A model generated the notes under the pieces. The model was not told the DNA's origin. It saw only the letters and a list, made by a program, of their open reading frames with translations, and did not search any database. The translations under genes were made by a program, and so were the position numbers. A stretch of 64,000 bases of DNA from Bacteroidales bacterium. Its GTDB lineage: Bacteria > Bacteroidota > Bacteroidia > Bacteroidales > Prolixibacteraceae. Shown one piece after another: positions 1 through 9,116 of the stretch. The DNA is taken from NCBI GenBank assembly GCA_012729335.1, contig JAAYDJ010000021.1:372001-436000 (forward strand). The letters are read 5' to 3'. Position 1 is the stretch's first letter, and the number at the start of each line of letters is the position of its first letter.

Positions 1-1984
1 TGCGGGGATTGATCAGTGTCGGAAGGGTCTCCACATAGGTGTTCAGCAGCTTCCTTAGGCCCCTGTAATCCAGAACCTTCTCCACGATAGGATGTCGGTC
101 CTTCAGCTGCGCGAGTACCTCCTCGTTGGTGGTATATTGGCCGGTTTTGGTTTTTTTGGCATAGGGGTCGATCTTCAGCTTCTCGAAGAGGACATCCCCC
201 AGTTGTTTGGGCGAAGAGACGTTAAACTCCACTCCGGCAAGGGTGAGGATCTCCTCCTCCAGGGCGATGATCTGCAGGCGGAGTTCGCCGGCATACTCAT
301 TAAGGGCCCGGGTGTCGATGCGTACACCCGTAAATTCCATATCGGTCAGCACCGGCACCAGGGGCATCTCCAGCTCATTAAAAAGCTTGTCCAGATCGTT
401 CTCTCCCAGAAGGGGCTCCAGGAATTTCTTGAGCTGGAAGGTGAGGTCAGCATCCTCGCAGGCATAATCCTTCAGTTTTTCCCGGTCGACCGAACGCATG
501 GTGATCTGGTTGCGGCCACGGGGCCCGATGAGTTCTTCCGTGGGGATCTTCCTGTAGCCCAGATATGTTTCGCAGAGATAATCCAGGTTGTGTTTCCACT
601 CGGGCTGAAGCAGGTAGTGGGCCAGCATGGTGTCAAAAAGCGGGCCTTTGACTTCCAGTCCGTACTGCCGGAGCATCAGCAGGTCATATTTGATGTTCTG
701 GCCTGTTTTCAGGATGGCAGGGTCCCCGAAGACCTCCCTGAATTCGGCCACCACCTTTTCGGCCTCTTTCCGGTCGGAAGGGATCAGGACGCAATAGCCT
801 TCATGAAGCCGGTAGGAAAAGGAGATACAGACCAGTTCTGCAGAATGGGGGTCGAGGCCGGTGGTTTCGGTGTCGAAGCAGAACTCCTGTTGAACCGATA
901 GTTCGGCGCGGAGGCTGGCGCGTTGCATCTCATTCTCCACAAGGAAATAGTGGTGGGGGGTGGTTTCCAGGGTGGCGGATGCGGCCCCTGCAGGACCGGT
1001 GGGGGCTGCCGCCATGGGGGCTTCCAACCCGAAAAGGGTCCCCTGGACAGGCTGCTGAGCTTCCCTGCCTTTCTGAACCGCTTCTTTCAATTGCAACCGC
1101 TCAGCCAGATTCCTGAATTCCAACTCCTCAAAAAGGTTCTTCAGCGCCTGATGATCGGGCTCTTCCCTTCTCAGCTTTGCGGGCTCAAACGCCACCGGCA
1201 CATCCAGAATGATGGTGGCCAGCTCCTTCGACAGGCGCACCTGCTGCTCGAACTCCCGCAGGTTCTCCTGCTGCTTCCCTTTGACCTTGCCGAGGTTCGC
1301 ATAAATCGCGTCGATGCCCCCGAATTCGCTGATCAGTTTAACGGCCCCCTTGGGGCCTATACCGGGGCACCCGGGGATGTTGTCGCTCGAATCACCCATC
1401 AGTCCCAACAGGTCAATGACCAGCTGCGGCGAATCCACTTCGAAATTCTTCCTCACCTCTTCCACACCCCAGATCTCATGATCATTTCCCGACTTCCCGG
1501 GCTTATACATATATATGGTGTCGTTGACCAGCTGCGCATAATCCTTGTCGGGTGTCATCATGTAGGTCACAAACCCTTCTCCTGACGCCCTGGTGGCCAG
1601 CGTGCCAATGATGTCGTCGGCTTCATATCCCTCCATTTCGAGGAGAGGAATCCTGAAATGTTCGATCATCTGCCGGATATAGGGAATCGACTTGCGCAAA
1701 TCTTCAGGCATCTCCTGACGTGTGGCCTTGTATTCGGGAAACATCTCATGCCTGAAGGTGGGCTTTGACATGTCAAACACCACCCCGATGTAGGCCGGCT
1801 TCTCATTTTCGAGCAGCTGTACCAGCGTGTTGGCAAATCCCAGCATCGCCGAGGTATTCATCCCTTTGGAGTTGTACCTGGGATTCCTGATAAAGGCAAA
1901 GTAACTCCGGTAAATCAGCGCATACGCATCTATGAGAAACAGTCTCTTCCCGGCTTCACCTGGTTTTTCCTCTTCCTGGCTCAT
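1..1984 (-). CDS. polA: DNA polymerase I (partial, C-terminus beyond window)
   Basis: Replication and repair polymerase that removes RNA primers and fills gaps. The ATG is at 1984-1982, and about 661 codons are visible before the window edge, so the polymerase domain is mostly missing. The N-terminal 5'-3' exonuclease domain is clear: LFLIDAYALIYRSYFAF near residue 15, EGYEADDIIGTLA, and the helix-hairpin-helix region with GLMGDSSDNIPGCPGIGPKG. The proofreading 3'-5' exonuclease domain follows and keeps its FDTETTGLD motif (about 851-883), so proofreading is probably active, unlike in Taq-type enzymes. A Bacteroidota PolA is usually about 930 residues. queD lies upstream on the same strand with a 95-bp gap. 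I see no strong -7 box directly upstream, so co-transcription with queD is possible but not shown. Confidence 0.95.
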   Translation of the reverse strand, partial: MSQEEEKPGEAGKRLFLIDAYALIYRSYFAFIRNPRYNSKGMNTSAMLGFANTLVQLLENEKPAYIGVVFDMSKPTFRHEMFPEYKATRQEMPEDLRKSIPYIRQMIEHFRIPLLEMEGYEADDIIGTLATRASGEGFVTYMMTPDKDYAQLVNDTIYMYKPGKSGNDHEIWGVEEVRKNFEVDSPQLVIDLLGLMGDSSDNIPGCPGIGPKGAVKLISEFGGIDAIYANLGKVKGKQQENLREFEQQVRLSKELATIILDVPVAFEPAKLRREEPDHQALKNLFEELEFRNLAERLQLKEAVQKGREAQQPVQGTLFGLEAPMAAAPTGPAGAASATLETTPHHYFLVENEMQRASLRAELSVQQEFCFDTETTGLDPHSAELVCISFSYRLHEGYCVLIPSDRKEAEKVVAEFREVFGDPAILKTGQNIKYDLLMLRQYGLEVKGPLFDTMLAHYLLQPEWKHNLDYLCETYLGYRKIPTEELIGPRGRNQITMRSVDREKLKDYACEDADLTFQLKKFLEPLLGENDLDKLFNELEMPLVPVLTDMEFTGVRIDTRALNEYAGELRLQIIALEEEILTLAGVEFNVSSPKQLGDVLFEKLKIDPYAKKTKTGQYTTNEEVLAQLKDRHPIVEKVLDYRGLRKLLNTYVETLPTLINPR

Positions 1985-2039
1985 ATCTTATTCTGATCTT
2001 TATTTATTTCCGCATTCAAATCCTCTGGCCTTTCAATCC

Positions 2040-2053
2040 TATGATATATCATA
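2040..2053. repeat. 14-bp perfect palindrome between polA and queD
   Basis: TATGATATATCATA reads the same on both strands. It lies in the AT-rich gap between the queD stop and the polA start, next to a short tandem repeat of TGACCTTC. It could be a regulator site, but a self-complementary AT stretch of this length can arise by chance. Confidence 0.3.
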
Positions 2054-2079
2054 TTTTAATATTCTGACCTTCTGACCTT

Positions 2080-2535
2080 CTAATCTTCCTCATTATCGGT
2101 GGCGTACCATTCCGCAAAGGAGGTGACGGTTTCGGCGAGTCGTACCGAGAAAAGGGAGACTCCTTCCGGCATGAGGGGAGAGAGGATTCCGGCGATGTAT
2201 GCGACCAGGTTTTCGGTGGTGGGCTGGAATCCGACTACAAGCATTCTTTGGGTGGTGGAAGCCAGGGCACTGACCTGTTCTTCAGGGATCAGGCTGTTGA
2301 TCATCAGCGCATGGTCAAAACGGTCGATGATCTGAGTTTTTACAAGGTTCTTCAAATCGTGAAAGTCAATGACCATTCCGTCGCGCGGGTGACCGGCTCC
2401 GTGAAAGGCCTGCCCGGTGACGGTGACCTCCAGATCGTAGGAGTGCCCGTGCAGGTTACTGCAAACCCCATCATAGTTGTACAGGGTGTGCGCCATTTCA
2501 AAATGAAACCGCTTGGTGACTCTGATTACTGCCAT
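2080..2535 (-). CDS. queD: 6-carboxytetrahydropterin synthase (QueD/PTPS family)
   Basis: Converts 7,8-dihydroneopterin triphosphate to 6-carboxytetrahydropterin, an early cytosolic step to queuosine and other 7-deazapurines. At 151 residues it has the family's usual length. The zinc-binding histidines are visible in HFEMAH near the N-terminus and in NLHGHSY. The catalytic Cys precedes the latter (GVCSNLHGHSY), FDHALM supplies another conserved His, and PTTENL supplies the glutamate expected to bind the pterin. No other queuosine gene lies in the window. The gene is divergent from speA with about 130 bp between starts, and polA follows on the same strand. The eukaryotic-type PTPS activity is less likely because the Cys/His arrangement is that of bacterial QueD. 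Confidence 0.93.
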   Translation of the reverse strand: MAVIRVTKRFHFEMAHTLYNYDGVCSNLHGHSYDLEVTVTGQAFHGAGHPRDGMVIDFHDLKNLVKTQIIDRFDHALMINSLIPEEQVSALASTTQRMLVVGFQPTTENLVAYIAGILSPLMPEGVSLFSVRLAETVTSFAEWYATDNEED

Positions 2536-2595
2536 ATTTCGGATTAAAAACGGGAATGTGAAGTTACTTAAAAATCTTTTCAGTCCAATTTATGC

Positions 2596-2603
2596 TACTT
2601 TTG
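2596..2603 (+). promoter_or_regulatory. Bacteroidota -7 box for speA
   Basis: TACTTTTG is an exact match to the TAnnTTTG -7 consensus of the primary sigma factor in this phylum. A T-rich TTTT at 2577-2580 sits at the right distance for the -33 element. The expected transcript start is near 2610, which supports the speA start at 2667 over an upstream in-frame TTG at 2592 that would overlap the promoter. Confidence 0.6.
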
Positions 2604-2666
2604 CACGGAATACAGGTTTCAGCCTGGCGTAAGTTTTTCTTATTAAAAAGATTAAAGGATTTTTCC

Positions 2667-4559
2667 ATGAGAAAATGGCGTATTGAGGATTCAGCCGAAT
2701 TGTACAACATCAACGGCTGGGGGATCAATTATTTTTCGATCAACGAAAAGGGGAATGTGATCGTCACGCCCCGGAAGGATGATGTCTCGGTTGACCTGAA
2801 GGAGCTGGTCGAAGAGTTGTCGCTCCGTGATGTCACCACACCTTTGCTGGTGCGTTTTCCCGACATCCTCGACAGCAGGATCGAAAAGATGGACAGCTGT
2901 TTTAAGATTGCTGCCGCCGAATATGACTACAAGGGTCAGAATTTCATCGTCTACCCGATCAAGGTGAACCAGATGCGTCAGGTGGTGGAGGAGATCGTCG
3001 ACCACGGAAAGAAGTTCAACATCGGACTGGAAGCGGGTTCCAAGCCTGAGCTCCATGCGGTGATCGCCATCGATACCGACAGCGACTCCCTCATCATTTG
3101 CAACGGGTATAAGGATGAGAGTTACATTGAGCTGGCTCTGCTGGCCCAGAAGATGGGGCGCCGGATTTTCATCGTGGTGGAAAAACTGAACGAACTTAAA
3201 CTGATCGCCAAGGTGTCCAAGAGACTTAAGATCAGGCCTAATATTGGAATTCGCATCAAGTTGTCGAGTACCGGCAGCGGGAAGTGGGAAGACTCAGGTG
3301 GAGATGTGAGCAAGTTCGGGCTCAATTCGAGTGAGTTGCTCGAGGCACTTGATTACATGGAAAAGAACGGGCTGAAGAACTGTCTGCGCCTTCTTCATTT
3401 TCACATTGGCAGCCAGGTGAATAAGATCCGCCGTATCAAGATTGCCCTGCGAGAGGCTTCGCAGTTCTATGTGGAGTTGGTCAAGGCCGGCTTCAAGGTC
3501 GAATTTGTCGACATCGGGGGTGGATTGGGAGTGGACTATGACGGTACGCGTTCTTCCAACAGTGAGAGCAGCGTCAACTACAGCATCCAGGAGTATGTGA
3601 ACGACGCCACTTATACGATGGTTGATGCCGCCAACAAAAACGGCCTGCCCCATCCCAACATCATCACCGAATCGGGGAGGTCGCTGACGGCCCACCATTC
3701 GGTGCTCATCTTTGAGGTGCTCGAATCGGCTACCCTTTCCCGGTGGGAAGAGGATGAGGATATTCAGACCAGCGACCATGAGCTGGTGCGGGAACTCTAC
3801 CAGGCCTGGGAACTGTTGAACCAGCCCAGGATGCTGGAGACCTGGCACGACGCCCAGCAGATCCGCGAGGAGGCCCTCGACCGCTTCAGCCTGGGACTTC
3901 TTGACCTTAAAACCCGGGCCCAGGTTGAAAAACTCTTCTGGTCCATCGCCCGTGAAATCATGCAGATGACCTCCAAACTGAAGCACGTCCCCGAAGAATT
4001 GGTCACATTGCCCAAGTTGCTTTCCGACAAGTATTTCTGCAATTTCAGTCTTTTTCAGTCGCTGCCCGATGCCTGGGCCATCGACCAGGTATTTCCCATC
4101 ATGCCCATCCAGCAGCTCGATGAAAAGCCCGACAGGACGGCCACGCTCCACGACATCACCTGCGATTCCGACGGGAAAATCGACAATTTTATCTCCACCC
4201 GGAACATGTCCTACAATCTGCCCGTCCATGCCCTGAAAAGCAAGGAGTCTTACTATATCGGGGTGTTCCTGGTAGGGGCTTACCAGGAGATTCTGGGCGA
4301 CCTCCATAATCTTTTCGGCGATACCAACGCCGTACACATCTCCGTGAACGAAAAGGGATACACCATCGACCAGGTCATCGACGGGGAAACGGTGGCCGAA
4401 GTGCTGGAATACGTGAATTACAGTCCCAAGAAGATGGTTCGTACCGTTGAAGGGTGGGTTTCGGCTTCCGTAAAAGCCGGAAGGATCTCCCCGGAAGAGG
4501 GCAAGGAGTTCCTCAGCATTTACCGGTCGGGGCTGTACGGCTATACCTATCTGGAGTAA
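2667..4559 (+). CDS. speA: biosynthetic arginine decarboxylase
   Basis: PLP- and Mg-dependent decarboxylation of arginine to agmatine, the first step of polyamine synthesis by the agmatine route. With the start at ATG 2667 the protein is 630 residues, matching Bacteroidota SpeA (the E. coli enzyme is 658). Fold III decarboxylase motifs are present: YPIKVNQ with the PLP lysine, HFHIGSQ, DIGGGLGVDYDG for phosphate binding, and ESGRSLTAHH. The segment starting RFSLGLLDLKTRAQ is the helical insert typical of SpeA, and the C-terminus carries the INGWGINYF-type family fold elements at the other end. An upstream in-frame TTG exists but lies inside the promoter. No agmatine deiminase or speB-type gene follows; the next gene is convergent. 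Confidence 0.95.
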   Translation: MRKWRIEDSAELYNINGWGINYFSINEKGNVIVTPRKDDVSVDLKELVEELSLRDVTTPLLVRFPDILDSRIEKMDSCFKIAAAEYDYKGQNFIVYPIKVNQMRQVVEEIVDHGKKFNIGLEAGSKPELHAVIAIDTDSDSLIICNGYKDESYIELALLAQKMGRRIFIVVEKLNELKLIAKVSKRLKIRPNIGIRIKLSSTGSGKWEDSGGDVSKFGLNSSELLEALDYMEKNGLKNCLRLLHFHIGSQVNKIRRIKIALREASQFYVELVKAGFKVEFVDIGGGLGVDYDGTRSSNSESSVNYSIQEYVNDATYTMVDAANKNGLPHPNIITESGRSLTAHHSVLIFEVLESATLSRWEEDEDIQTSDHELVRELYQAWELLNQPRMLETWHDAQQIREEALDRFSLGLLDLKTRAQVEKLFWSIAREIMQMTSKLKHVPEELVTLPKLLSDKYFCNFSLFQSLPDAWAIDQVFPIMPIQQLDEKPDRTATLHDITCDSDGKIDNFISTRNMSYNLPVHALKSKESYYIGVFLVGAYQEILGDLHNLFGDTNAVHISVNEKGYTIDQVIDGETVAEVLEYVNYSPKKMVRTVEGWVSASVKAGRISPEEGKEFLSIYRSGLYGYTYLE

Positions 4560-4654
4560 ACAGGGCATCCTTTCCCTTCGGGATCTCTCCTTCCCGGACC
4601 ACTGTTAGGCTCTTGTCATGCGTTCCTGCTGGGGGAGCATGGGTATTTGCGCCC

Positions 4655-4705
4655 ACCGGAAAAGGTGACCGGGAGTGCCGGTATACCCTGGAAAGGTTTT
4701 CCGGT
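4655..4705. terminator. possible bidirectional terminator between convergent genes
   Basis: ACCGGAAAA at 4655-4663 pairs perfectly with TTTTCCGGT at 4697-4705. The 33-nt interior contains a second small stem (ACCGG/CCGGT). TTTTAT follows on the plus strand. It sits between speA and the convergent gene ending at 4707, where a shared terminator is expected. The loop is long, so confidence is moderate. Confidence 0.4.
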
Positions 4706-4706
4706 T

Positions 4707-5171
4707 TTATCTGAGATCCCGATTCATCATTTCCGCCACCATTCCGGCTGCGTCGGTAACGAAGCGGTTGCAATGGCTTTCAGTGAGTCCGAGTTCCTTT
4801 ATACGGGCATTTTGGATAGGGTCGTTCATGTCGAGGCCCAGGAGGAGTTCCCGGCATTGGAGGGAACCGTGGCGGCGGGTGAATTCCGCACAGAATTCCC
4901 GGGTGAGGGCGTAGGTATGCTGTTTTCGTTCATCGTCATCTTCCGAAGCTTTTCCGAAACGGGTTCCCAGGGCCATCAAAGCTCCGGTAACGGCTCCGCA
5001 TACCAGCTGCTGCTTCCCGATGCCTCCCCCGAAAGGGGTGGCCACCCGCAAGGCATCATCGACACTCACCCCGCATGCCGGGGCAAAGGCGGCAAAAACC
5101 GACTGGGCACAGTTGAACCCATGGTCAAACCAATGCAGCGCTTTCTCCTTTTCCTCTCCTGATTTATTCAT
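4707..5171 (-). CDS. C_GCAxxG_C_C family putative redox protein
   Basis: A 154-residue soluble protein of the Cys-rich family named C_GCAxxG_C_C, proposed to bind metal or act in redox chemistry; its function is unknown. The family landmarks are visible: FNCAQSVFAAFAPACG near residue 20, FGGGIGKQQLVCGAVTGALM in the middle, and later single cysteines in REFCAEF, LQCRELL and HCNRFV. The central motif reads CGAVTG rather than the GCAxxG after which the family is named. It is convergent with speA and has no close same-strand partner. The start at ATG 5171 is the only reasonable one. Confidence 0.85.
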   Translation of the reverse strand: MNKSGEEKEKALHWFDHGFNCAQSVFAAFAPACGVSVDDALRVATPFGGGIGKQQLVCGAVTGALMALGTRFGKASEDDDERKQHTYALTREFCAEFTRRHGSLQCRELLLGLDMNDPIQNARIKELGLTESHCNRFVTDAAGMVAEMMNRDLR

Positions 5172-5407
5172 TTGGATCCGTGTTTATAATGAAAAATCGC
5201 CCCTCCGTACCGCCAGCGCTCCACCCCAAAAGTGAGGAGTTTTTGTTCAGGCCTTCGGTTATGAGAGTGACAGAACAAAAATAGCGCTTCTACCTATGCC
5301 CCCTCTTCTCCCAGGCTTTGTTTTTTGGCCGGCTCCTTTTTCCACCGGGCCGGAAATCTGGGACCTGAATTATTCGTAATTTGTGAGCTCTTTAATAACT
5401 ATTGCTT

Positions 5408-6313
5408 ATGGAAAGCCTGAACCCCTTTCTCGAGTGGATCAGCGAAGTCTGGAATGCACAACTTTTTAAAGTTGGGGAGAATCCCTTTACCACCAGGGGA
5501 TTGATCATTCTGCTTGTGTCGTTGGTTCTTTTGGTGTCCATCTCTTCCCGGATCAGCAGGTTTTTGTCGCGCAGGGTTTTTCCGCGGTATGGCCTCGAAC
5601 CCGGAGTGAGCCAGTCGATGGCCACGATCATCAGGTATGTGCTGATTATTATCGGGCTGGTGATCATCATCCAGACATCCGGCATCAATCTGAGTGCCCT
5701 GGGTATCCTGATGGGAGCCCTGGGGGTAGGGATCGGTTTCGGCCTGCAAAACATCACCAGCAATTTCATCAGCGGTATCATCATTCTTTTTGAAAGGCCC
5801 ATTAAAGTGGGTGACCGCGTGGAAATCGACGACCTGAAGGGAAATGTCGTGGAAATTTCTGCCCGGGCGACAACCATTAATACCAATGACAACATCACGG
5901 TCATTGTTCCCAACTCCGACTTCATCAATTCACGGGTGATCAACTGGAGCCACAATGAAAAAAGAATCAGGCTCTCCTTTCCGGTAGGGGTTTCCTATAA
6001 TGAAAATCCGGAAGTGATCAGGGAATTGCTTACGCAAATCGCGCTCTCCAATCCCGGTGTACTGAAGACGCCGCCCCCATATGTCCTGTTCGATGAGTTG
6101 GGTGACAGCAGTCTGAATTTCAAATTGCTGGTATGGACTACCGATTATATCAATAAACCCATGATCCTGAAGAGTGAACTCTATTACGAGATATTTCGCC
6201 GGTTCCGGGAGAAGGGGATTGAAATTCCCTATCCGCAGCGAGATCTCCACCTGCGGACAGGGTGGGATCAGCATGGGCCGGTTTCCACCGGATCAGTTCC
6301 CGCCGGATCGTGA
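5408..6313 (+). CDS. MscS-family small-conductance mechanosensitive channel
   Basis: Inner-membrane channel that releases solutes on hypo-osmotic shock. About 301 residues from ATG 5408; a TTG two codons upstream is a less likely start. Two or three N-terminal membrane helices (about residues 28-50, 75-95, 98-120) are followed by the pore-lining, glycine/alanine-rich TM3 with GILMGALGVGIGFGLQN. Then comes the MscS beta domain, including ILFERPIKVGDRVEID and NDNITVIVPNSDFI, and a C-terminal alpha/beta domain ending EIPYPQRDLHLR, as in the family. After that a short tail rich in Ser, Gly and Pro is unconserved. It is monocistronic or loosely linked to the hydrolase 90 bp downstream. Confidence 0.93.
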   Translation: MESLNPFLEWISEVWNAQLFKVGENPFTTRGLIILLVSLVLLVSISSRISRFLSRRVFPRYGLEPGVSQSMATIIRYVLIIIGLVIIIQTSGINLSALGILMGALGVGIGFGLQNITSNFISGIIILFERPIKVGDRVEIDDLKGNVVEISARATTINTNDNITVIVPNSDFINSRVINWSHNEKRIRLSFPVGVSYNENPEVIRELLTQIALSNPGVLKTPPPYVLFDELGDSSLNFKLLVWTTDYINKPMILKSELYYEIFRRFREKGIEIPYPQRDLHLRTGWDQHGPVSTGSVPAGS

Positions 6314-6403
6314 TTTGAAAGGGTTATACGGGATTCCTGGCGTAAAGGGTTCCGGAGAAGAGGAAGCGGCGCTGTCAAAAAGGAGAAATTACAGTTTTGT
6401 AAG

Positions 6404-6961
6404 ATGAAAAAAGTATTGGAAGCGGCCTTATTTGCGGCTGGAAAGCACAGGAATCAGAAACGGAAGGGCGTTGATGGCACGCCATATATCAATCATCCGC
6501 TGGAAGTGGCTTACCTGCTCAATGCTGTGGGGGGCATTACGGATGAGGATATATTATCGGCGGCGATTTTGCACGACACGGTGGAAGATACCGGCACCAG
6601 CCCTGAGGAGTTGGTATCCCGGTTCGGGGAGGAGGTGGCGCGTTACGTGTTGGAGGTGTCAGATGACAAACAGTTACCCAAGGAAGAGCGCAAGCGGCTA
6701 CAGGTAGAACATGCCCCCCACCTCAGTTACGGGGCCCGGCTGATCAAGCTGGGTGACCGCATTGCCAACCTGCGGTCGGTCGTCAGCGAACCTCCTGCGG
6801 GCTGGCCTGTGGAACGGCAGATCCGTTACTTCGAATGGTCACGGGCCGTTTTCAAAGGCCTGGGCCCTACCAATCCTCCCCTGGAGGAGCTGTTTTTGCG
6901 GGAATTTGATGAGGGCTTCCGCATCGTTTCGGCAAGAGGAGGCAGTTCTGCAGTTTTTTAA
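6404..6961 (+). CDS. HD-domain alarmone hydrolase (MESH1/SpoT-HD-like)
   Basis: A 185-residue single-domain HD phosphohydrolase resembling the hydrolase half of SpoT and stand-alone MESH1-like small alarmone hydrolases, which cleave ppGpp (and in some cases NADPH) to pyrophosphate and GDP/GTP. Metal-binding landmarks are all there: AGKHRNQKRKGVDGTPYINHP, ILHDTVEDT, and IKLGDRIANL. No synthetase or TGS/ACT domain is present, so it cannot make alarmone. The start is ATG 6404. The methyltransferase fusion begins 65 bp after its stop, so the two could share a transcript. The substrate is inferred from family only. Confidence 0.88.
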   Translation: MKKVLEAALFAAGKHRNQKRKGVDGTPYINHPLEVAYLLNAVGGITDEDILSAAILHDTVEDTGTSPEELVSRFGEEVARYVLEVSDDKQLPKEERKRLQVEHAPHLSYGARLIKLGDRIANLRSVVSEPPAGWPVERQIRYFEWSRAVFKGLGPTNPPLEELFLREFDEGFRIVSARGGSSAVF

Positions 6962-7026
6962 ACGAATGTCCGTGAAAATGGAAAGTTCTCACCGGAGTTT
7001 TAACCATAGGAAACTAAGACAGCATT

Positions 7027-8871
7027 ATGAGTGAATTTGACCATAAGGCCCGTGAGTGGGACCAGAACACGCAATACCAGGAGCGGGCGGCAGCGGTGGC
7101 GGCTTCCCTGCTGGAGATGGTCCCCCTGCGGCCGGGCCTCAGGGCCCTGGAGTTCGGCGCCGGCACCGGATTGCTCAGTTTTACCCTGGCCGGCCATTTC
7201 CGGGAAATCGTTATGATGGACAGCTCTTCCGAAATGGTAAAAGTGATGGAGGAGAAGGTGACACAACGTCAGATGCATCATCTGATTCCCTGTTTTGGCG
7301 AACTGACGGAGGAGAGCTTTCCCCCTGAATCCTTTGATGTCATCTACAATCTGATGGTGATGCACCATGTGGAGGATATTCCGGCCCTCCTGCACCAGTT
7401 TCACGGGTTGCTCCGCCCCGGGGGATGGCTGGTCCTGGCCGATCTCTATGCCGAAGACGGCACCTTCCACAGCAAGGGTTTCCACGGACATAAAGGTTTT
7501 GACCCGCAGGAATTGCGCCGCGAAGTGGAAGCGGCGGGACTGTTGTTCAAGGAGGTGAGACCTTGTTATACCTCCCGCAAGGAGAAGGAGGGGGTGGTCA
7601 GGGAATACCCCGTTTTCATGATGACCGCCCTGAAGCCTGAAGCGGAAGACAGCCAGAGACGGGAAGCTCTGACCACCTTCGCCCGGCGGCTGGTTAGCGG
7701 CGAAAGCGGAAAACCCCTCTATGAGGAGTATCGCCCCTATATCGAAACGGTGACTCCCTTTGAGGCCATGATGCTCCTCGACAACCTGCTGAAGGAGGGC
7801 CACTCCTTCGGTACGGTCAAATACTACACCGCACGCCTCCTCAACCTCTTCTACAAACCGCTGGCCGCCTGGTCCTGCGAACTTCCCGGGGAGGGACATT
7901 TCCTCTACTACCTGGCTCAGGAAAACCGGGAGGCCGAAAAGATCATGGCTGACATCAAAAAGGTCGCCAAACAATACCTTTCGCAGGAGAACACCTCCCC
8001 TGAAGCGCTGATTAACCTCGAACTGCTGACCCTCCTTTCCCGCCTTGACGATTATACAATTCATTATGTTAAGAAGGAAAATATCCTTTTCCCCTGGCTG
8101 GAAAAAGTCCACCCCGAAGCCGGATGCCTCCAGATCATGTGGTCCCTGCACGACGATTTCCGGAGGACCCTCCGCGCACTGAAAAAGATGCTCCGGGAGG
8201 GAACACCGGGCAGGGAGCAGCTGAGCCCTCTGCTGGGGAACCTCTTTTTCGTGGTGCTGCCCGTTATCTTCCGGGAGGAGCATATATTGTTTCCGGTGGC
8301 CTTGTCGGCGGTGCCCCGGAAGGCGTGGGATGACATCCTGGAGGAGAGCATGGAAACCGGCTGGTGCTATGGGGTGATGCCTGTTTTGCCCTGGCGGGAG
8401 GAATCCGCAGCAGCCGGAAAGGAGTCCGCGGGAGCGGGCACCCTTTCCGGTGGCGGGAGCGGCCTCATCGACATGGGAACCGGATTGCTGACACCTGAAC
8501 AACTGGCGCTGATGCTCAACCATATGCCCATTGATGTGACCCTGGTCAATGAGCACGATGTGGTCCTCTACTTCTCAGGAGGCCCGCACCGGATCTTCCC
8601 CCGCTCCAAAGCGGTCATCGGACGGAAGGTACAGAACTGTCACCCTCCGGAAAGCGTCCATATGGTGGAGGAGATCCTGGCCGCTTTCCGCAATGGGGAT
8701 AAGGACCAGGCTGATTTCTGGATCCAATCGCGCGGAAAGTTTATCCACATCCGCTATTTCGCCCTGCGTGATGAAACGGGGAACTACCGTGGAACCCTCG
8801 AATTCAGCCAGGACATCACCGAAATCAAAAAGCTGGAAGGGGAGAAGAGACTGCTGGACTGGGAGAAATAG
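7027..8871 (+). CDS. methyltransferase-DUF438-hemerythrin-PAS fusion protein
   Basis: A 614-residue soluble protein with four recognisable parts. Residues about 1-200 are a class I SAM methyltransferase with the glycine loop LEFGAGTGLL, the acidic residue after strand 2 (MMDSSSEM) and YNLMVMHHVED. Residues about 215-290 resemble the helical DUF438 domain (EAMMLLDNLLKEGHSF). Residues about 290-455 are a hemerythrin-like helical bundle with His/Glu pairs (GEGHFLYYLAQE, DYTIHYVKKENILFP, SLHDDFRR, FREEHILFP). Residues about 495-610 are a PAS domain (DVTLVNEHDVVLYFS to DITEIKKLEGE). DUF438-hemerythrin-PAS proteins of about 400 residues are known; the methyltransferase at the front is unusual. It plausibly senses oxygen, iron or nitric oxide and couples this to methylation. 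That role is inference. Confidence 0.85.
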   Translation: MSEFDHKAREWDQNTQYQERAAAVAASLLEMVPLRPGLRALEFGAGTGLLSFTLAGHFREIVMMDSSSEMVKVMEEKVTQRQMHHLIPCFGELTEESFPPESFDVIYNLMVMHHVEDIPALLHQFHGLLRPGGWLVLADLYAEDGTFHSKGFHGHKGFDPQELRREVEAAGLLFKEVRPCYTSRKEKEGVVREYPVFMMTALKPEAEDSQRREALTTFARRLVSGESGKPLYEEYRPYIETVTPFEAMMLLDNLLKEGHSFGTVKYYTARLLNLFYKPLAAWSCELPGEGHFLYYLAQENREAEKIMADIKKVAKQYLSQENTSPEALINLELLTLLSRLDDYTIHYVKKENILFPWLEKVHPEAGCLQIMWSLHDDFRRTLRALKKMLREGTPGREQLSPLLGNLFFVVLPVIFREEHILFPVALSAVPRKAWDDILEESMETGWCYGVMPVLPWREESAAAGKESAGAGTLSGGGSGLIDMGTGLLTPEQLALMLNHMPIDVTLVNEHDVVLYFSGGPHRIFPRSKAVIGRKVQNCHPPESVHMVEEILAAFRNGDKDQADFWIQSRGKFIHIRYFALRDETGNYRGTLEFSQDITEIKKLEGEKRLLDWEK

Positions 8872-9116
8872 AGCTGTGAAGCAGTGATGGATGAGAACCA
8901 TCCGCTGAAAACTATTCCTGCAGGAAGGGAATAACGCAACGCCCCTAATAGTAACGGGAATTACCCTTTAAGGCACCGGTTTGTTCTAAGCTGATCTGCA
9001 AGGGTACGCATTCTCCCGGAAAGCAGCTGCTGAAAGGGGTACCCATAACCGGTCGGGACAGGTTATTTTTTCGCGGGTGAAGGGAATGATAACCCGTTCA
9101 CCCTGACAGGGGTAGT

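Noticed and set aside
2005-2060. A possible tRNA T-loop sequence (TTCAAATCC) near 2016
   Set aside because: No acceptor stem, anticodon arm or CCA-side pairing surrounds it. No tRNA was found anywhere in the window.
7000-8556. Long open frames opposite real genes, such as 7000-8556, 16297-17757, 3294-4568 and 18255-19187 on the minus strand
   Set aside because: They lie antisense to genes with clear domain motifs, have no recognisable motif of their own, and show the skewed composition expected of shadow frames in GC-rich DNA.
9077-9105. Terminator for the LuxR-type gene
   Set aside because: GGGTGAA/TTCACCC can pair around 16 nt, but no U-tract follows on the minus strand.
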